Shown one piece after another: positions 16,058 through 26,404 of a stretch of 64,000 nucleotides of DNA (positions within the stretch are counted from its first letter, which is position 1; each line of letters starts with the position of its first letter). A program made the translations under genes and the position numbers. The stretch is from positions 17,452,829-17,516,828 of the forward strand of contig OZ020625.1 of the NCBI GenBank assembly GCA_963971575.1, given 5' to 3'. This DNA is from Liopterus haemorrhoidalis. Taxonomy: Eukaryota; Arthropoda; Insecta; Coleoptera; Dytiscidae. A model generated the notes under the pieces. The model was not told where the DNA came from. It searched no databases and was given only the letters and a program-made list of their open reading frames with translations.

Positions 16058-16858
16058 TTTTATCAAACTATTTGAAAACAATAAATTATAAAATTATATA
16101 ATACAGTATGCATTTATAAAAAAACAAATTTATAGATGATAAATAAATATAATTAGATACAAAAATAAATAAAAAATTAGTACAAAAATAAAAAATCTCT
16201 ATAAAGAAAATAGAGCAAACCCTCTTCTCTAACAAAGTTATAAATATTATATGGTAAATCATTGAATTCATCGTCATTTTTAAATTAGTTTTGTTAATAT
16301 GTATGCATATACTTGTATGCAACGAAACGCTGAACATAGCAGTTTAACATAGGATTTTAAATAAGTGCGATTGTAAATTGGCTCTCCTGTACATTTTTAA
16401 GCAAAAATACAAGAACAAAAAGTCGAAATTTGATGCAATAGATGTCTAGATATTTGGAAAATACAATATGATTTCGTCAAAATTCAGATAGCCGTGGAAA
16501 TAAAACATGAAACAAAATTTGGACTGGAAAAGGCTAATTTAGATAGACATTATGTTGAAAATACTTGTTTTTCTGACGAAAGTTCTTATACACTGAAACT
16601 ATTTTGACGAAAACATCATATTTTATTTTCCAAATATTTAGTATACAGGCATTCTATATCATCAAATATAGACTTATATACGTTATATAATAAATATATA
16701 ATAAAAAAAAAAGAAAAACAGAATAAGTGAAATCCTAAAATTCTTCAAATTTGTCGTCAGTTAACTTTAAAATACTCTAAACCCAAATGTAGTTTTCTTG
16801 TCGCTAAACGTCCAAATACCCTAGATTTGGCGACTTTTCCCCGTCTTTGGCAACACTG
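15851..16858. mobile_element. hAT-like non-autonomous element with 8-bp target duplication
   Basis: A 1008-base element starts CAGTGTTGCCAA and ends with the inverse TTGGCAACACTG. It is flanked by CGAGAGTA (15843-15850) and CGAGAGTC (16859-16866), an 8-base duplication with one mismatch, as hAT elements make. The subterminal AAAAGTCGC words are also inverted. No transposase is encoded. An (AAT)n run lies at about 16026-16058. A lone end of the same family occurs at 19801. Confidence 0.75.
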
Positions 16859-17256
16859 CGAGAGTCTCGCGACAGGACGAACCGTCAAAACTACGCAAGC
16901 GGATTGCCTACGTTCCATCATATATGTTCTGAAATGTCAGTGACAAATACCGTGCGTTCGTAACTAAGGATCGCAAACAAAATGAATAAAGCGAAAAAAA
17001 TGCGCAAAAGAGACTGAATTTAAAACAGATAAAAGTATTTGTATAAACTGTTATCAGATATTGTCTTATACTTTCACTTAATATATAGCCTATAATATAA
17101 CAACTCATGATCCATTCAACTCAGTATTGAATTTCATGATTTGTAAAAATCTTTAGGGCACAATCTAGCAAATAATGTGAAAAAGTCCTTTTTTCATGTC
17201 CTTCTTTTCAGTTTTCAAAATATGAAATTCACACTGTAGGTTCTTCACGCTCTTCT

Positions 17257-17655
17257 TTACTTTACAGTTAATAAAAACTTATCCTTAAGGGAATCAAATG
17301 TCAAGTTAAGGCATTCTAATTCAGTTCTATGAACTTGTTTAATATTATGCCTCAATTTTACAAAATTAGTAAATTGTACGTCACAGCTAGGACATTTAAT
17401 TCTAATTTTCTTTTTTAAATTTGTTTTATTAAAAATACCGTGGACATTTGCAATATGCCTTTTCAACGAAGATGTATTACAAAGTATTTTATTACAGTAT
17501 AAACAAATATCTTTATTAGTTACTGTTTTATTCATTTTGTGTACATTATAGGGGAACAATTTTAAGATCGTAGCGCCACGCGGATTTTTTTGAAACCATT
17601 CTAAATCAGATACCACTTGACATTTACTAGTAAATAATAGCGAAAAGTGTATCAA
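17257..17655 (-). pseudogene. Two-finger C2H2 piece of the THAP foldback gene (left arm)
   Basis: This frame starts inside the palindrome arm and reads out of it. First comes a block shared with the opposite arm (DLEWFQKNPRGATILKLFP). Two C2H2-type fingers follow in unique left-arm sequence, CLYCNKIL...HIANVH and CPSCDVQF...HNIKQVH, before a stop. The right arm carries the same PRGATIL block but is deleted just after it. The upstream THAP half lies in the arm itself. It is probably a gene remnant of a THAP-type transposon or its captured host gene; function is unknown. Confidence 0.5.
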
Positions 17656-18312
17656 AAAACGACAAAAAATAAATAATTGTTTGGGATTTTCTGATTTTGT
17701 GAAGTGACATTACTTGTAAACATCTAAAATACTACATTTTGTGATCTGGTTTTAAGTTATGGCGGTTTTCCATTGTCGATTATTTTAACTATATTGGGGG
17801 TAATAATAATTCCCGTGTTGTTTACCAAGGGGTAGAAATCTACAATGCTGGGCATATAATATTGTGTGGAGTCACTGAAAAAAACAGAGAGTTCATAAAG
17901 ATTTATGCATTATGCCTACAAACTTGTGCATTACAAACCCACACACAATAACAGGAATTTTCAAGATATGCGATAATAAATACAAAATTGAAAATATTTT
18001 TTGTAGTCACTATCATTAAAATGTAATGAGCAAACTTTGATACAAGGGCTCACTTTTTTTCCAATTTTTAAATTGTTTATCTAAACATCGCGTCGATTCC
18101 TAACCTCTTGCTTTCCCAATTTTGTTTCGAACCATACGGTGTCTGATATTAGTGGAAACAAATGAAACGATAAATCCCTATAGGGACTTGCAGCTAAGCA
18201 CCCTACCATCTGGTGAGCGTTTCATGAACTTGTGTACATCATATAACATTTCGTTTTGTGTATTGGTTTTGTATGAAGTTTGTTTTTAAAGTTTTATTAT
18301 AATCATTGAAAA

Positions 18313-18560
18313 ATGTATAATACATATTGTTGTGTGCCTATGTGCAATTCATTGAAAAGAAGAAACCCGGAAATATCGTTTCATTTGTTTCCACTAATAT
18401 CAGACACCGTACGGTTCGAAACAAAATTGGGAAAGCAAGAGGTTAGGAATCGACGCGATGTTTAGATAAACAATTTAAAAATTGGAAAAAAAGTGAGCCC
18501 TTATATCAAAGTTTGCTCATTACATTTTAATGATAGTGACTACAAAAAATATTTTCAATT
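18313..18560 (+). pseudogene. THAP-domain remnant (right arm of palindrome)
   Basis: From an ATG at 18313 the frame reads a THAP zinc-binding domain start: YCCVPMCNSLKRR, then FHLFP, the C2 part and hydrophobic core of this DNA-binding fold. A TAG interrupts it at about 18460. In another frame the domain ends correctly with VCSLHFNDSDYKKYF, which gives the Cys-His pair. The stop plus frameshift make it non-functional, unless an intron removes the break. The first 20 residues lie in the spacer and are single copy; the rest is mirrored in the left arm. THAP domains are typical of P-like and Kolobok transposases. Confidence 0.6.
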
Positions 18561-19209
18561 TTGTATTTATTATCGCATATCTTGAAAATTCCTGTTATTG
18601 TGTGTGTGGGTTTGTAATGCACAAGTTTGTAGGCATAATGCATAAATCTTTATGCTCTCTCTGTTTTTTTCAGTGACTCCACACAATATTATATGCGCAG
18701 CATTGTAGATTTCTACCCCTTGGTAAACAACACGGGAATTATTATTTCCCCTAATATAGTTAAAATAATCGACAATGGAAAACCGCCATAACTTAAAACC
18801 AGATCACAAAATGTAGTATTTTAGATGTTAACAAGTAATGTCACTTCACAAAATCAGAAAATCCCAAACAATTATTTATTTTTTGTCGTTTTTTGATACA
18901 CTTTTCGCTATTATTTCCTAGTAAATGTCAAGCGGTATCTGATTTAGAATGGTTTCAAAAACATCCGCGTGGCGCTACGATCTTAAAATTTTTCCCCTAT
19001 ATACACACGATACTACTGACATTTCCGACCATACGCGATGGAATGTAGGCAACCAGCTGAACATAAATTAGACTGTTCGTCCCAATGACGTATATCTCAT
19101 TGGTTCGTCCTGTCGGAAGACTCCAGTGTAGTTTGGGCGTTGGCGCGTAAATTGTGGGACATTTGAATATGTCGGTTACAATTGTTATTTCTTGAATAAA
19201 AAAATACAA

Positions 19210-20030
19210 ATATGTTATTTTTTAGAATAAATCGTTAAACGAATGTATTTAGATTATTTATATATAGCTATAAGCTAATAAATAATATATTATTATAATT
19301 ATTATTATTATTTATTATAATACATTTCAAAAAATACTAACAAAATTACAAAAACAATTGAGGTTTTAGTTTGAAAATTATGTGTATGGACTTTTTTGTG
19401 TGACTGTATCTAGTTTTTAACTGCGCACTAGTTTGTTTTTCCCCGATATTAGCCCAATTGAAATTGCGCAATAATTTATTATTTCCTTTTTTGTTAAATA
19501 TCCCCGACTACATCGTATTAACAGACTTTACTACATTTTAGTCCTAGTTTTAAATACATCACATTTCAAATATAGGATAATAATGAAAATGAATAGGTCC
19601 TTACCAAGTCCGGAAATAATGTCGTGAGCTTCGTGGCATAATCGCCCAAATTATCACTAGTGGTAAAAATTCTACGTAGATTTGTATCGTTACTTAGACA
19701 GATACAACAACAACTTGTTATAAAATACATTATAACATGTGTAAAACGTAGCACTCAGCTGTAGCATAACACAGGTATGCCCGTCTGTATCAAACGTTAA
19801 CACTGTTGCCAACTCATGGAAATAGAAAGGCGCTATATACAGTGTTAAAAAACACCATAGGAAATGTAAAAAACACTAAAAAATAAACACTAAAAATAAA
19901 TATATATTTTTTAAAATCGTAATTTATTTAATTTATTATTTAATAAGCATATTGAATTAATCACAAACAAAAATCACAGATACATAAAAATTTAAAGATT
20001 AAAAATCAGACAGTTCACATATAAATATTT
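19210..20030. other. AT-rich stretch; lone hAT-like end at 19801
   Basis: No gene is supported. CACTGTTGCCAACTC at 19801 matches the CAGTGTTGCCAA terminus of the element at 15851, but its partner end is not visible nearby. ATT-rich microsatellite sequence occurs at about 19285-19320. Confidence 0.35.
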
Positions 20031-20035
20031 TTATA

Positions 20036-20068
20036 AAGTCTGTTCCTTTGGTTTAGGAGGAACTAGAT
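20036..20068. mobile_element. Left end of MITE family M (copy 3), cut by a hAT element
   Basis: AAGTCTGTTCC at 20036 and GGAACTAGAT at 20059-20068 match the left end of the complete MITE at 34215. The match ends exactly where a hAT terminus (CAGTGGTTCTCAAACTT) begins at 20069, so the hAT landed in this copy. The candidate left 8-base target sequence is AACTAGAT; the right partner is not seen in this window. Confidence 0.6.
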
Positions 20069-20461
20069 CAGTGGTTCTCAAACTTATTTAGCCTACCGAC
20101 CCCTTTTCAGAAAAAAAAAATACTCAGCGCCCCCTGGAAATCCACATTCTTTAAACGAACAAACAGAAAGATATATGTATCTATATTTCTACCTACGTTC
20201 TAAAATATAGAAAAGAAAGATGTTGTAAATAAGACATCTTGAAGCTTGAAATTAAAAATTATTTATTAAAATCATATTCTCATCTAATGAGAAGGATGAA
20301 CCTGGTGCGCTGCTATCAATGTATCAATCCTCGGCTCTATTTTTGTCAGCAGTATTCTTAAATCACCGCGATTAGCTATTTGCAGTCGGTTTCTTTTTTT
20401 TTTGTTAATATATTTGTGACCGCACTGAACCCACGTTCCACTAAATATGACGAAGAAAATA
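20069..20461 (-). mobile_element. hAT transposon 3' remnant with transposase C-terminus
   Basis: The hAT (Charlie-like) terminus CAGTGGTTCTCAAACTT lies at 20069. On the minus strand from 20460 the C-terminal dimerisation tail of a hAT transposase reads YLVERGFSAVTNILT, then KKRNRLQIANRGDLR, LTKIEPRID and HPSH before the stop at 20284-20286. The frame is open across the 11-T run at 20397-20407. The rest of the transposase is absent: the sequence is cut at 20461 by a different TIR element, beyond which an envelope gene fragment begins rather than more hAT. Confidence 0.75.
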
Positions 20462-21385
20462 TAATAGGGGATACGCATAAAATTTGATTTTCCTTAAAAC
20501 TACATCATTTTGATATGTTAATGTTAGTTATGTCACCTAACAAAACAAAAATCACATTTTAATTAATATTATAGCCAAATTTTTGAATTAAAATATTGTA
20601 AATTTGAAATAACCCGACCATGGCGCGAAGGTTGCCGAGTAGAAACGACTGAGTATGACGTCAAACGATAGGGGTTCACGTCACAGATACAGCTACAACA
20701 TAATCTTTACACGTGTGTATATTGTATTGTTCGAGAGTTTTGTATTTGTTTTTAAACAATTTTTCACGCATTTATTATTAAAATGGCAGATAAAGATTTT
20801 GTTAGGGCTCAGAGTGATAATTTACCCAACATTGATGCATTTATGCTCATGGAATATATGAAAAATAATGAATGCTACAGTGCTGAAGAAATACGTGGTG
20901 TCAAAGCAGACCTGTAAGTAATTTTTATTTTATATTCTATAACTTTATGTAAACAAACCCTGCAACTTTGTAAAATGTAAATATTTATGTAATTTAGATG
21001 TCAGAATTTTACTATATTGTTTACATGAAGTTACAAAACGTTAGAGGCATAATTGAAATACTGCAATATAGTTTATAAATTTTAATATAAAATTTAATTC
21101 CTTAAAACTTTATTTTAATTAAAATCACTCTAACTTTACATAACCTATAAAAGTTATACAAACAAATAAGTTCATAACAGACTATGAACGCTGGGTAAGC
21201 TAGTAGTGTCATGCGTCAGTTAGAAGGGGTATGACGTCACACGTCGTTTTCGCGCGCTACATACATTTATGATTTTTTTAAGCCTACAAATTAAAAAAAA
21301 AAAATTAAAAACTGTTTTTTATGTTTATATGCAACAAGAGGAATATAATAAAAAAAATTAAAAAAATCATGCCTATCCCCTATTA
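20462..21385 (+). mobile_element. TIR element with ATAATAGGGGAT ends
   Basis: A 924-base segment has terminal inverted repeats ATAATAGGGGATACGCAT on the left and ATGCCTATCCCCTATTAT on the right, one mismatch apart. It lies between a hAT remnant and an envelope gene fragment. It contains several TGACGTCA-like words (20653, 21230) and a short exon-like coding stretch at 20782-20911. There is no transposase, and the target duplication is unclear because the ends are palindromic with the flanks (TA or TTA possible). Confidence 0.6.
20782..20911 (+). CDS. Exon-like coding stretch in the TIR element
   Basis: An ATG-started stretch encodes about 43 residues (MADKDFVRAQ, LPNIDAFMLMEYM, YSAEEIRGVKADL). 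It runs into a good splice donor (CTGTAAGTAA) at about 20910. From memory, the LP-IDA-M---Y and EIRG-K pattern resembles the N-terminus of SWIM/YqaJ-recombinase-like proteins that are widespread in insect repeats. No second exon was found inside the element, so it is either a captured first exon or the 5' end of a deleted gene. Confidence 0.4.
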
Positions 21386-22828
21386 TTGAAATTCTCCAGA
21401 ATAAAATTGAGAACCAATTGACGAATTTAAATCCATTTCACGAAATTAGACCCAAAAGAGCACTCATAGATGATCTCGCAATTATTAAATCCATTACTGG
21501 AAATCTCGACCATAAAAATGTGGAAAAGTACGATAAAGCCATCGATGTTCTAAAGAAAACTCAAGAAACAATTAAAACCACTATTGAAGATCAAATCACG
21601 ATACTGCAAACTACTATAAAAAGTTTTAAGTCATAATCAAGAAATTCTAACTTCTAGAATTTTGCAATTAGATAAGGTTATTCAGATTACACACGTAACA
21701 AAAGTCGATAATTCCCTATACTTCTTGTTAGCAATGGTAATTTCCCAAATTGCTAGCTCTTTACAAATAATATACGATAATCTCGAAAAAATAGAAGTGG
21801 CAGTCACATTTGCAAAATTAAACGTACTACATGACTCTATCATAGACCTGAAATTATTCCTGACAGAATTTAACAAAACGACAAAAGACTTGACGAAATG
21901 TAAATTTCCTTTCGAACCAAATATGAATAATATAAAATTATTGGAAAAAATTACTGAAGTTAAAAGTTACAGCAAAGGAAATGAAATAATTTTTATCATG
22001 GAAATCCCTACCGTAGAGTTGAGAAATTTTGACTATTACCGATTATATCCATTACCTACACCAACCGATATACCACATTCATTCAAGGTCATTATACCCA
22101 ATTCCAAATTCATAATTTCCAATGAGCAATATTACGCATACTTAGAAGATAACGAGCCAAGAAATTTCCTTTGTAATGAAGTACATCTGACGAAAACTAG
22201 AGTTCATAAAATGCCCTGTGAACTGCAACTATTAAGGTACTTGAACGATACAAACGCCTGCTTACAGCTACCAGTTACCGTAGAAGAAATAGAAATTAGT
22301 AAAATAGACCGGAATAAATGGATTATCACTACCCCTAATAGCGTAGTAGCCACGCAAAAGTGCGAAGAAAATGAAGAAAATGTTCCCCTAAATGGAAGTT
22401 TCTTAATAGAACTTGATAATAATAATTGTGAAGTGCATGTTGGGGACTTTCTATTAAAAACTGTTGAAGGACACAAATTTAAAGAAATTAAATTACCACA
22501 AATAAAATTTAAAGGTGAAATATTAAATCAAACTCCTATCAAATCTGGGACACTTAAATTAAAATCAATTAAAATGGACGGACTAACACTAATACATAAC
22601 CACCTAAATGAACAAAATCTAAAATTAAAAGAAATTAATAATGTCCCTATCTACTACGACAAAATCGACATATACACGATCGTGATCTACATTTTAATTG
22701 GGATCTCGGTCATCATCAGTACATATCGATGGCATCCACCTGCACCGACTCCAAAGAAGAAACATCAGTCGATCCAGCATCCCAACAAATTGATCAAACT
22801 CTGTGGTAACCCCATAGTTCTTCAGTAA
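21386..22828 (+). pseudogene. Errantivirus-type envelope gene fragment (endogenous, broken)
   Basis: Part of the envelope glycoprotein gene of a gypsy/errantivirus-like endogenous element; family members mediate membrane fusion. Two consecutive frames are seen. 21386-21636 is open at its left end and contains a basic RPKR furin-type cleavage motif followed by a fusion-subunit-like N-terminus. 21662-22828 carries the ectodomain, with conserved cysteines, and a C-terminal membrane anchor at about residues 340-360, then a short cytoplasmic tail. A stop and frame change between 21636 and 21662 break the gene. The signal peptide and N-terminal subunit are missing, as are gag and pol. It is described as an old copy; no function is implied. 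Confidence 0.75.
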
Positions 22829-23082
22829 AGTCCAAGGAGTTATATTCCATAAAACACGAGTATGTACACGGAATAGGACACCCGGACAACAAGCTGCATC
22901 AGCATGTCTTAGAAATATTATATATACTTGGTTTTTCGTAAAATCTTTAATCTTACTTGTAACCATTGTACTAACTACACGTATTTGTATAATAAAAATG
23001 TTGTCTTTTTAAAAAGGCCTTTGTAAGTGTCCGAAACATAACTGGCATATGATATTAGTGTTAGAAATTCTTGAATTATTTT
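22829..23082. other. Possible errantivirus 3' LTR remnant
   Basis: About 10 bases after the envelope stop, a purine-rich AAAGTCCAAGG precedes AGTTATATTCC at 22840. Errantivirus LTRs often begin AGTTA after a polypurine tract, so an LTR may start there. An AATAAAA signal lies at 22991. The right end was not identified and no second LTR is present. Confidence 0.3.
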
Positions 23083-24130
23083 TTAGGGTTTTGTAGGTAT
23101 AACCAAAAAGCCCTTATAGCGTCATTTTGTCGTCTGTCTATCTGTCTGTCTGTCTGTTCGGTAAAAATTGTAGCCAAACGGCTAAACCTAGAGAGTTGAA
23201 ATTTGGCATGCTTATACAACTTTTTGACCCGCACATAGGAAAAATACTAAAACATCTAAAAAACATATCCCCCTAAAAATATAAACAAATATGTGCTCAT
23301 AAAAAAAAAATATTTTTTTAAAATTCTGAGTAGGGTGTCAAATGAAAGCCCTTAGTACGTGGATAAACGATCAAAATTTTATTTTTGCAAAATAAATTAT
23401 TTTGATGCGATTTATGCCAAAATTGTGCAAAAAAAATTTTGTCCCACACCCTGTAGCCCAGATGGTTAAAACTAAAAATCTGAAAAAATTCTAAGTAATG
23501 TACATTGGTGTGAACCGGAATAGTACAACAGGAATTTTTTATCAGATTATGTTTTCGGAAAATAACGCATTTTTTGTGTTTTTAACTAAAATATGTGAAA
23601 TATTTAATTCGCTATATAACACTCCAGATCAGTAACTCTGGTAGCTCAGTTGGTTTTGTGATGCACTTTTTAATTTGCATTGCGAATGTTGCAGAGTTCG
23701 AATCCTGTTAATTTTATTTTTTTCTGTTTTTTTTTTGCATTTCTATTTTGTTTAAATTATTTTGTCAAAATTCTAGTTATATTTTGGTAAATGTTGCATT
23801 TATTTTTTAAAAGCGTTAATTTAATAACCAGTGGGAAGTGTTGAAATTATAATTTAATTCTGTTTGACGAAATCAGAGGGCGGGACTTATGATATAAGCA
23901 ACCAATGGAAGCCATAGGCGCAATTTTAAAAATCTTACTGAACCTTGCTGTATAAATAAAATACTGCACATATTTAGAAACATAAATAATGGTATTAGGC
24001 ATTCGAATTAAAATTCATAAAAAAATATTTTGACATAAAATTTGTTTTGGCATCCCAAATATCTCATCATCATTCAGTTACTAAATACCTGCAAAACCCA
24101 GAAATGTGTGAAGATTCACACTTCACATAA
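23083..24130 (+). repeat. Repeat family A, copy 1, with tRNA-like cassette
   Basis: A roughly 1-kb element starts AGGGTTTTGTAGGTAT and ends ATACCTGCAAAACCC, followed by a GTGTGAAGATTCACAC hairpin, so the ends form a 15-base imperfect TIR. Conserved landmarks are a CTGTCTGTCTGTC tract (23145-23158), GTAGCCAAACGGCTAAAC, ACCGGAATAGTAC and AATAACGCATTTTTTGTG. In the middle a tRNA-like segment (23632-23712) is followed by T-runs. Copies 2 and 3 carry a different tRNA-like segment at this same position. No protein is encoded. Confidence 0.75.
23632..23712 (+). ncRNA. tRNA-like cassette in repeat A copy 1
   Basis: It contains TAGCTCAGTTGG at 23642-23653, an exact match to the Pol III box A consensus TRGCNNAGTNGG, and AGTTCGAATCC at 23695-23705, one base from box B GGTTCGANTCC. 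The 41-base spacing is near normal, and T-runs follow within 20 bases. A possible anticodon stem is ATGCA/TGCAT. The D-stem and acceptor stem do not pair properly, so it is a pseudo-tRNA or SINE-type promoter rather than a working tRNA gene. Confidence 0.55.
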
Positions 24131-24209
24131 TATTTTTCTAATATCTATTGTTCTGTTGTATTAGAATTCATTTTTTCTAAGTACCAGGCATTTTTGGGTG
24201 CGGCTAATA

Positions 24210-24899
24210 TAACAGACAGTATTGTTTTCCAGAGTACCTACCCACTATATTATAAACTGGTCTTTTTATTTTCTTTCTCCATCTTTTTTGTTCTTGAAAA
24301 TCATTAATTTTGTCTTTAGAGTCGACATTCACCTCCAAATGCTTGTCTTCTTCCACCTTGTTTATTACAATTGGCGCATTTTTGTTTGTTTTATTAACAT
24401 CAGATACGCGTGCGTAATCTCAATTGATACTTTCGGTAGCGACATCTTCTCATTTTTTTTAGAATTATTTATGATGACCGATTTATGGCCAATATCGGTA
24501 GCTTTGTTCTGTGTTGTGCGCAATATACTTAGCATAATCTGACTTATTCAACTGACATTTTAGCTGCTCATTTTCTTTTATCAGCAGTAAATATTTTTCA
24601 TTTATTTCTGTCACTAGCACCTTGTATGCGGCATTTTCTCCTTGCAACAGAAGATTTTCACGTACCTTATCTTGGTACCTAACTTCTAATAGTGACAGCG
24701 GACCACTGGTATCTCCACAAATCGGACAGCAAAAATTAGCATCTTTTTTGGGATCACTGTTTGTATAACACTTGTTATGGAAACAACTATTGCAATTATT
24801 ACACTGCACGCCATTTTTAACTTTTTTTTTACACTTTATACATTTGTAGTCAATAGAAACATTAACATCCAGATACTGGTTTGATTCAGCATCCGCCAT
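24210..24899 (-). pseudogene. LINE ORF1 fragment with a PHD-like zinc finger
   Basis: The minus-strand frame from an ATG at 24899 to a stop at 24483 encodes a PHD/RING-like finger (CIKCKKKVKNGVQCNNC, FHNKC, CCPIC), then a coiled-coil-like segment (LLLIKENEQLKCQL). Decayed continuation in other frames reaches about 24222 (RPVYNIVGR-like end). This layout is typical of ORF1 proteins of CR1-group LINEs, which bind the element RNA. No reverse transcriptase follows. It lies exactly between two inverted copies of repeat family A, so it was probably carried or trapped there. Confidence 0.55.
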
Positions 24900-24954
24900 T
24901 TTCTCTTTCTCAATACATTTTTGGTACATGCATCTAAAAAAAATTGATGTGAAG

Positions 24955-25933
24955 TGTGTATTTTCACACATTGCAGGGTTTCACAGGTATATAATAAGTG
25001 AAGCCGGCATGCCTGACAGTGTAGGACAAATTTTGCTTTTTAGTAACCATGGCAAAATGAACGATCTTTTTAAAATAATTTATTGTCTGTTAATCTCAGA
25101 GTTTTAAAAAACAAATTTTTGTTAAAGTATTTTTTTTGTTAATTTTAATTCGAATACCTAATACCAACCATTATTCATGTTTCTAAATATGTGCTGTATT
25201 TTTTTATATATCAAGGTTCATTAAGATTTTGAAAGTTATATTATAGAATAGAATTAAAATATAAATCCAACAATTCCAATAGGTTATTAAATTTACGCTC
25301 TTAAAAATTAAATGCAACATTTGTCAAAATATAACTAGAATTTTGACAAATTAATTTAAATAAAATAAAAATGAAAAAAAAAAATAATAAAATTGAAACC
25401 TCTGGCAGGCTTCGTACCCTATAAATCTGTGTAGCTAACAAGCAACGAAGCCATTAGACCACGATGTGCTTTACAATGCAACGTGTTATATAACTATAGT
25501 TTTTGTGCATCGTCAACCAAAAAAACACAAAAAATGCGTTATTTCCAGAAAACATAATCTGATCAAAAATTCCTGTTGTACTATTCCGGTTCACACAAAT
25601 GTACATTACTTAGAATTTTTTCAGATTTTTAGTCTAAACCAACTGGGGTACAGGGTTTGGGACTTTTTTTGCACTATTTTGCAAAAATCGCATCAAAATA
25701 ATTTATTTTGCAAAAATAAAATTTTAATCCTTAATCCACTTTTCATTTGATACCCTACTCAGAATTAAAAAATTTTTTTTTTTGATAAACACATATTTGT
25801 TTATGAGTTGTATAAGTATGCCAAATTTCAATTCTCTAGGTTTAGCCGGTTGGCTACAATTTTTACCGAACAGACAGACAGACAAAATGACGATATAAGG
25901 GGTTTTTGGTCATACCTACAAAACCCTAAAAAA
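24955..25933 (-). repeat. Repeat family A, copy 2, with tRNA-like cassette
   Basis: An inverse-oriented copy of the family at 23083. On the plus strand it begins with a GAAGTGTGTATTTTCACAC hairpin and CAGGGTTTCACAGGTAT, and ends CCTACAAAACCCT. It shares the same landmarks, including CAGACAGACAGACAAAATGA at 25872. Together with copy 1 it forms a large inverted pair around the LINE ORF1 fragment. Confidence 0.75.
25396..25475 (-). ncRNA. tRNA-like cassette in repeat A copy 2
   Basis: The minus strand shows TGGTCTAATGG (25461-25451) as box A and GGTACGAAGCC (25418-25408) as a degenerate box B, in the position occupied by a different tRNA-like unit in copy 1. The A box is of the Glu/Asp/Gly tRNA type. 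It is degenerate and is not proposed as a functional tRNA. Confidence 0.5.
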
Positions 25934-26330
25934 ACAAATTGAAGAAGTTAATCAATATTACAGGTATTATAATATTACTTATTATATTGCTATAATAAAT
26001 TATATAGTAATAAAACATAATTTTCAAACTAAAAATGTTGTTAATTGGTAAATATGTATAAAACTGTACATTAAAAGTCCAATCCCCAACAGGATTGGAA
26101 AAAATTCCGCGCGGATCCTGCGGGATTGCAATCCCTACCTGTGAGACACGTGCATTTTTTTTTTCTCAGACAGCCTTCTACAATGTTGAATAGGGGTAGA
26201 TATGACTTGTAGTGTTTTAGGAGTGGAGGATATAGACAGGTACTGCTGTTACACACACAGGTCTACAAAAGCGTGTATGCATTAGTTTTCAGTGCATATT
26301 GTGCAGAGTGCAGAATTCTTTTTTAAAATC
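25934..26330. other. Intergenic; possible hAT-type fragment
   Basis: No gene is supported. At 26090-26135 a patch with GGATTGG, GCGCGGATCC and GGGATTGCAATCCC resembles the terminal region of a hAT-type non-autonomous element read from the right. The matching end was not found. Confidence 0.3.
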
Positions 26331-26334
26331 TTGT

Positions 26335-26350
26335 GGCTCTGAAAAGAGCC
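26335..26350 (-). terminator. Histone-type mRNA 3' stem-loop
   Basis: The minus strand reads GGCTCTTTTCAGAGCC, an exact copy of the canonical metazoan histone-mRNA stem-loop (6-bp stem, TTTC loop), with AAAATC before it and ACAA after it. About 14 bases downstream is AAAAAAGAA, a purine stretch in the place of the histone downstream element bound by U7 snRNA. It lies 54 bases after the stop codon of the SGNH-like gene, a normal distance for replication-dependent histone 3' UTRs. No histone coding sequence is found next to it. Confidence 0.8.
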
Positions 26351-26404
26351 GATTTTGAGCTAAGTATGTAGATCCATTATGCCCGGGAGATGGCCAGGAT
26401 GTCT

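Larger units (their letters stand above)
15830..19140. mobile_element. THAP-gene foldback element (large palindrome)
   Basis: A composite inverted repeat. The inner arms 17540-18172 and 18374-19006 are about 633 bases each and nearly identical in inverse orientation, with a 201-base spacer. Outer arm remnants match again: GACAGGACGAACC at 16873 pairs with GGTTCGTCCTGTC at 19101, and the CCTACGTTCCATC block at about 16906 pairs with GATGGAATGTAGGC. The left arm keeps about 600 extra bases (16950-17540) that the right arm lacks. Each arm holds outward-facing gene pieces (THAP domain, a conserved PRGATIL block; C2H2 fingers on the left only). A hAT-like element (15851-16858) sits near the left end. 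Exact outer limits are uncertain. Confidence 0.7.

Noticed and set aside
16086..16337. An 83-residue minus-strand frame rich in Ile and Phe
   Set aside because: It lies inside the non-coding hAT-like element and reflects AT composition.
23632..23712. A functional tRNA gene
   Set aside because: A and B boxes are good, but D-stem and acceptor pairing fail, and the unit is embedded in a dispersed repeat.
24222..24542. A 106-residue plus-strand frame
   Set aside because: Opposite strand of the LINE ORF1 remnant; hydrophobic only because of T-richness.
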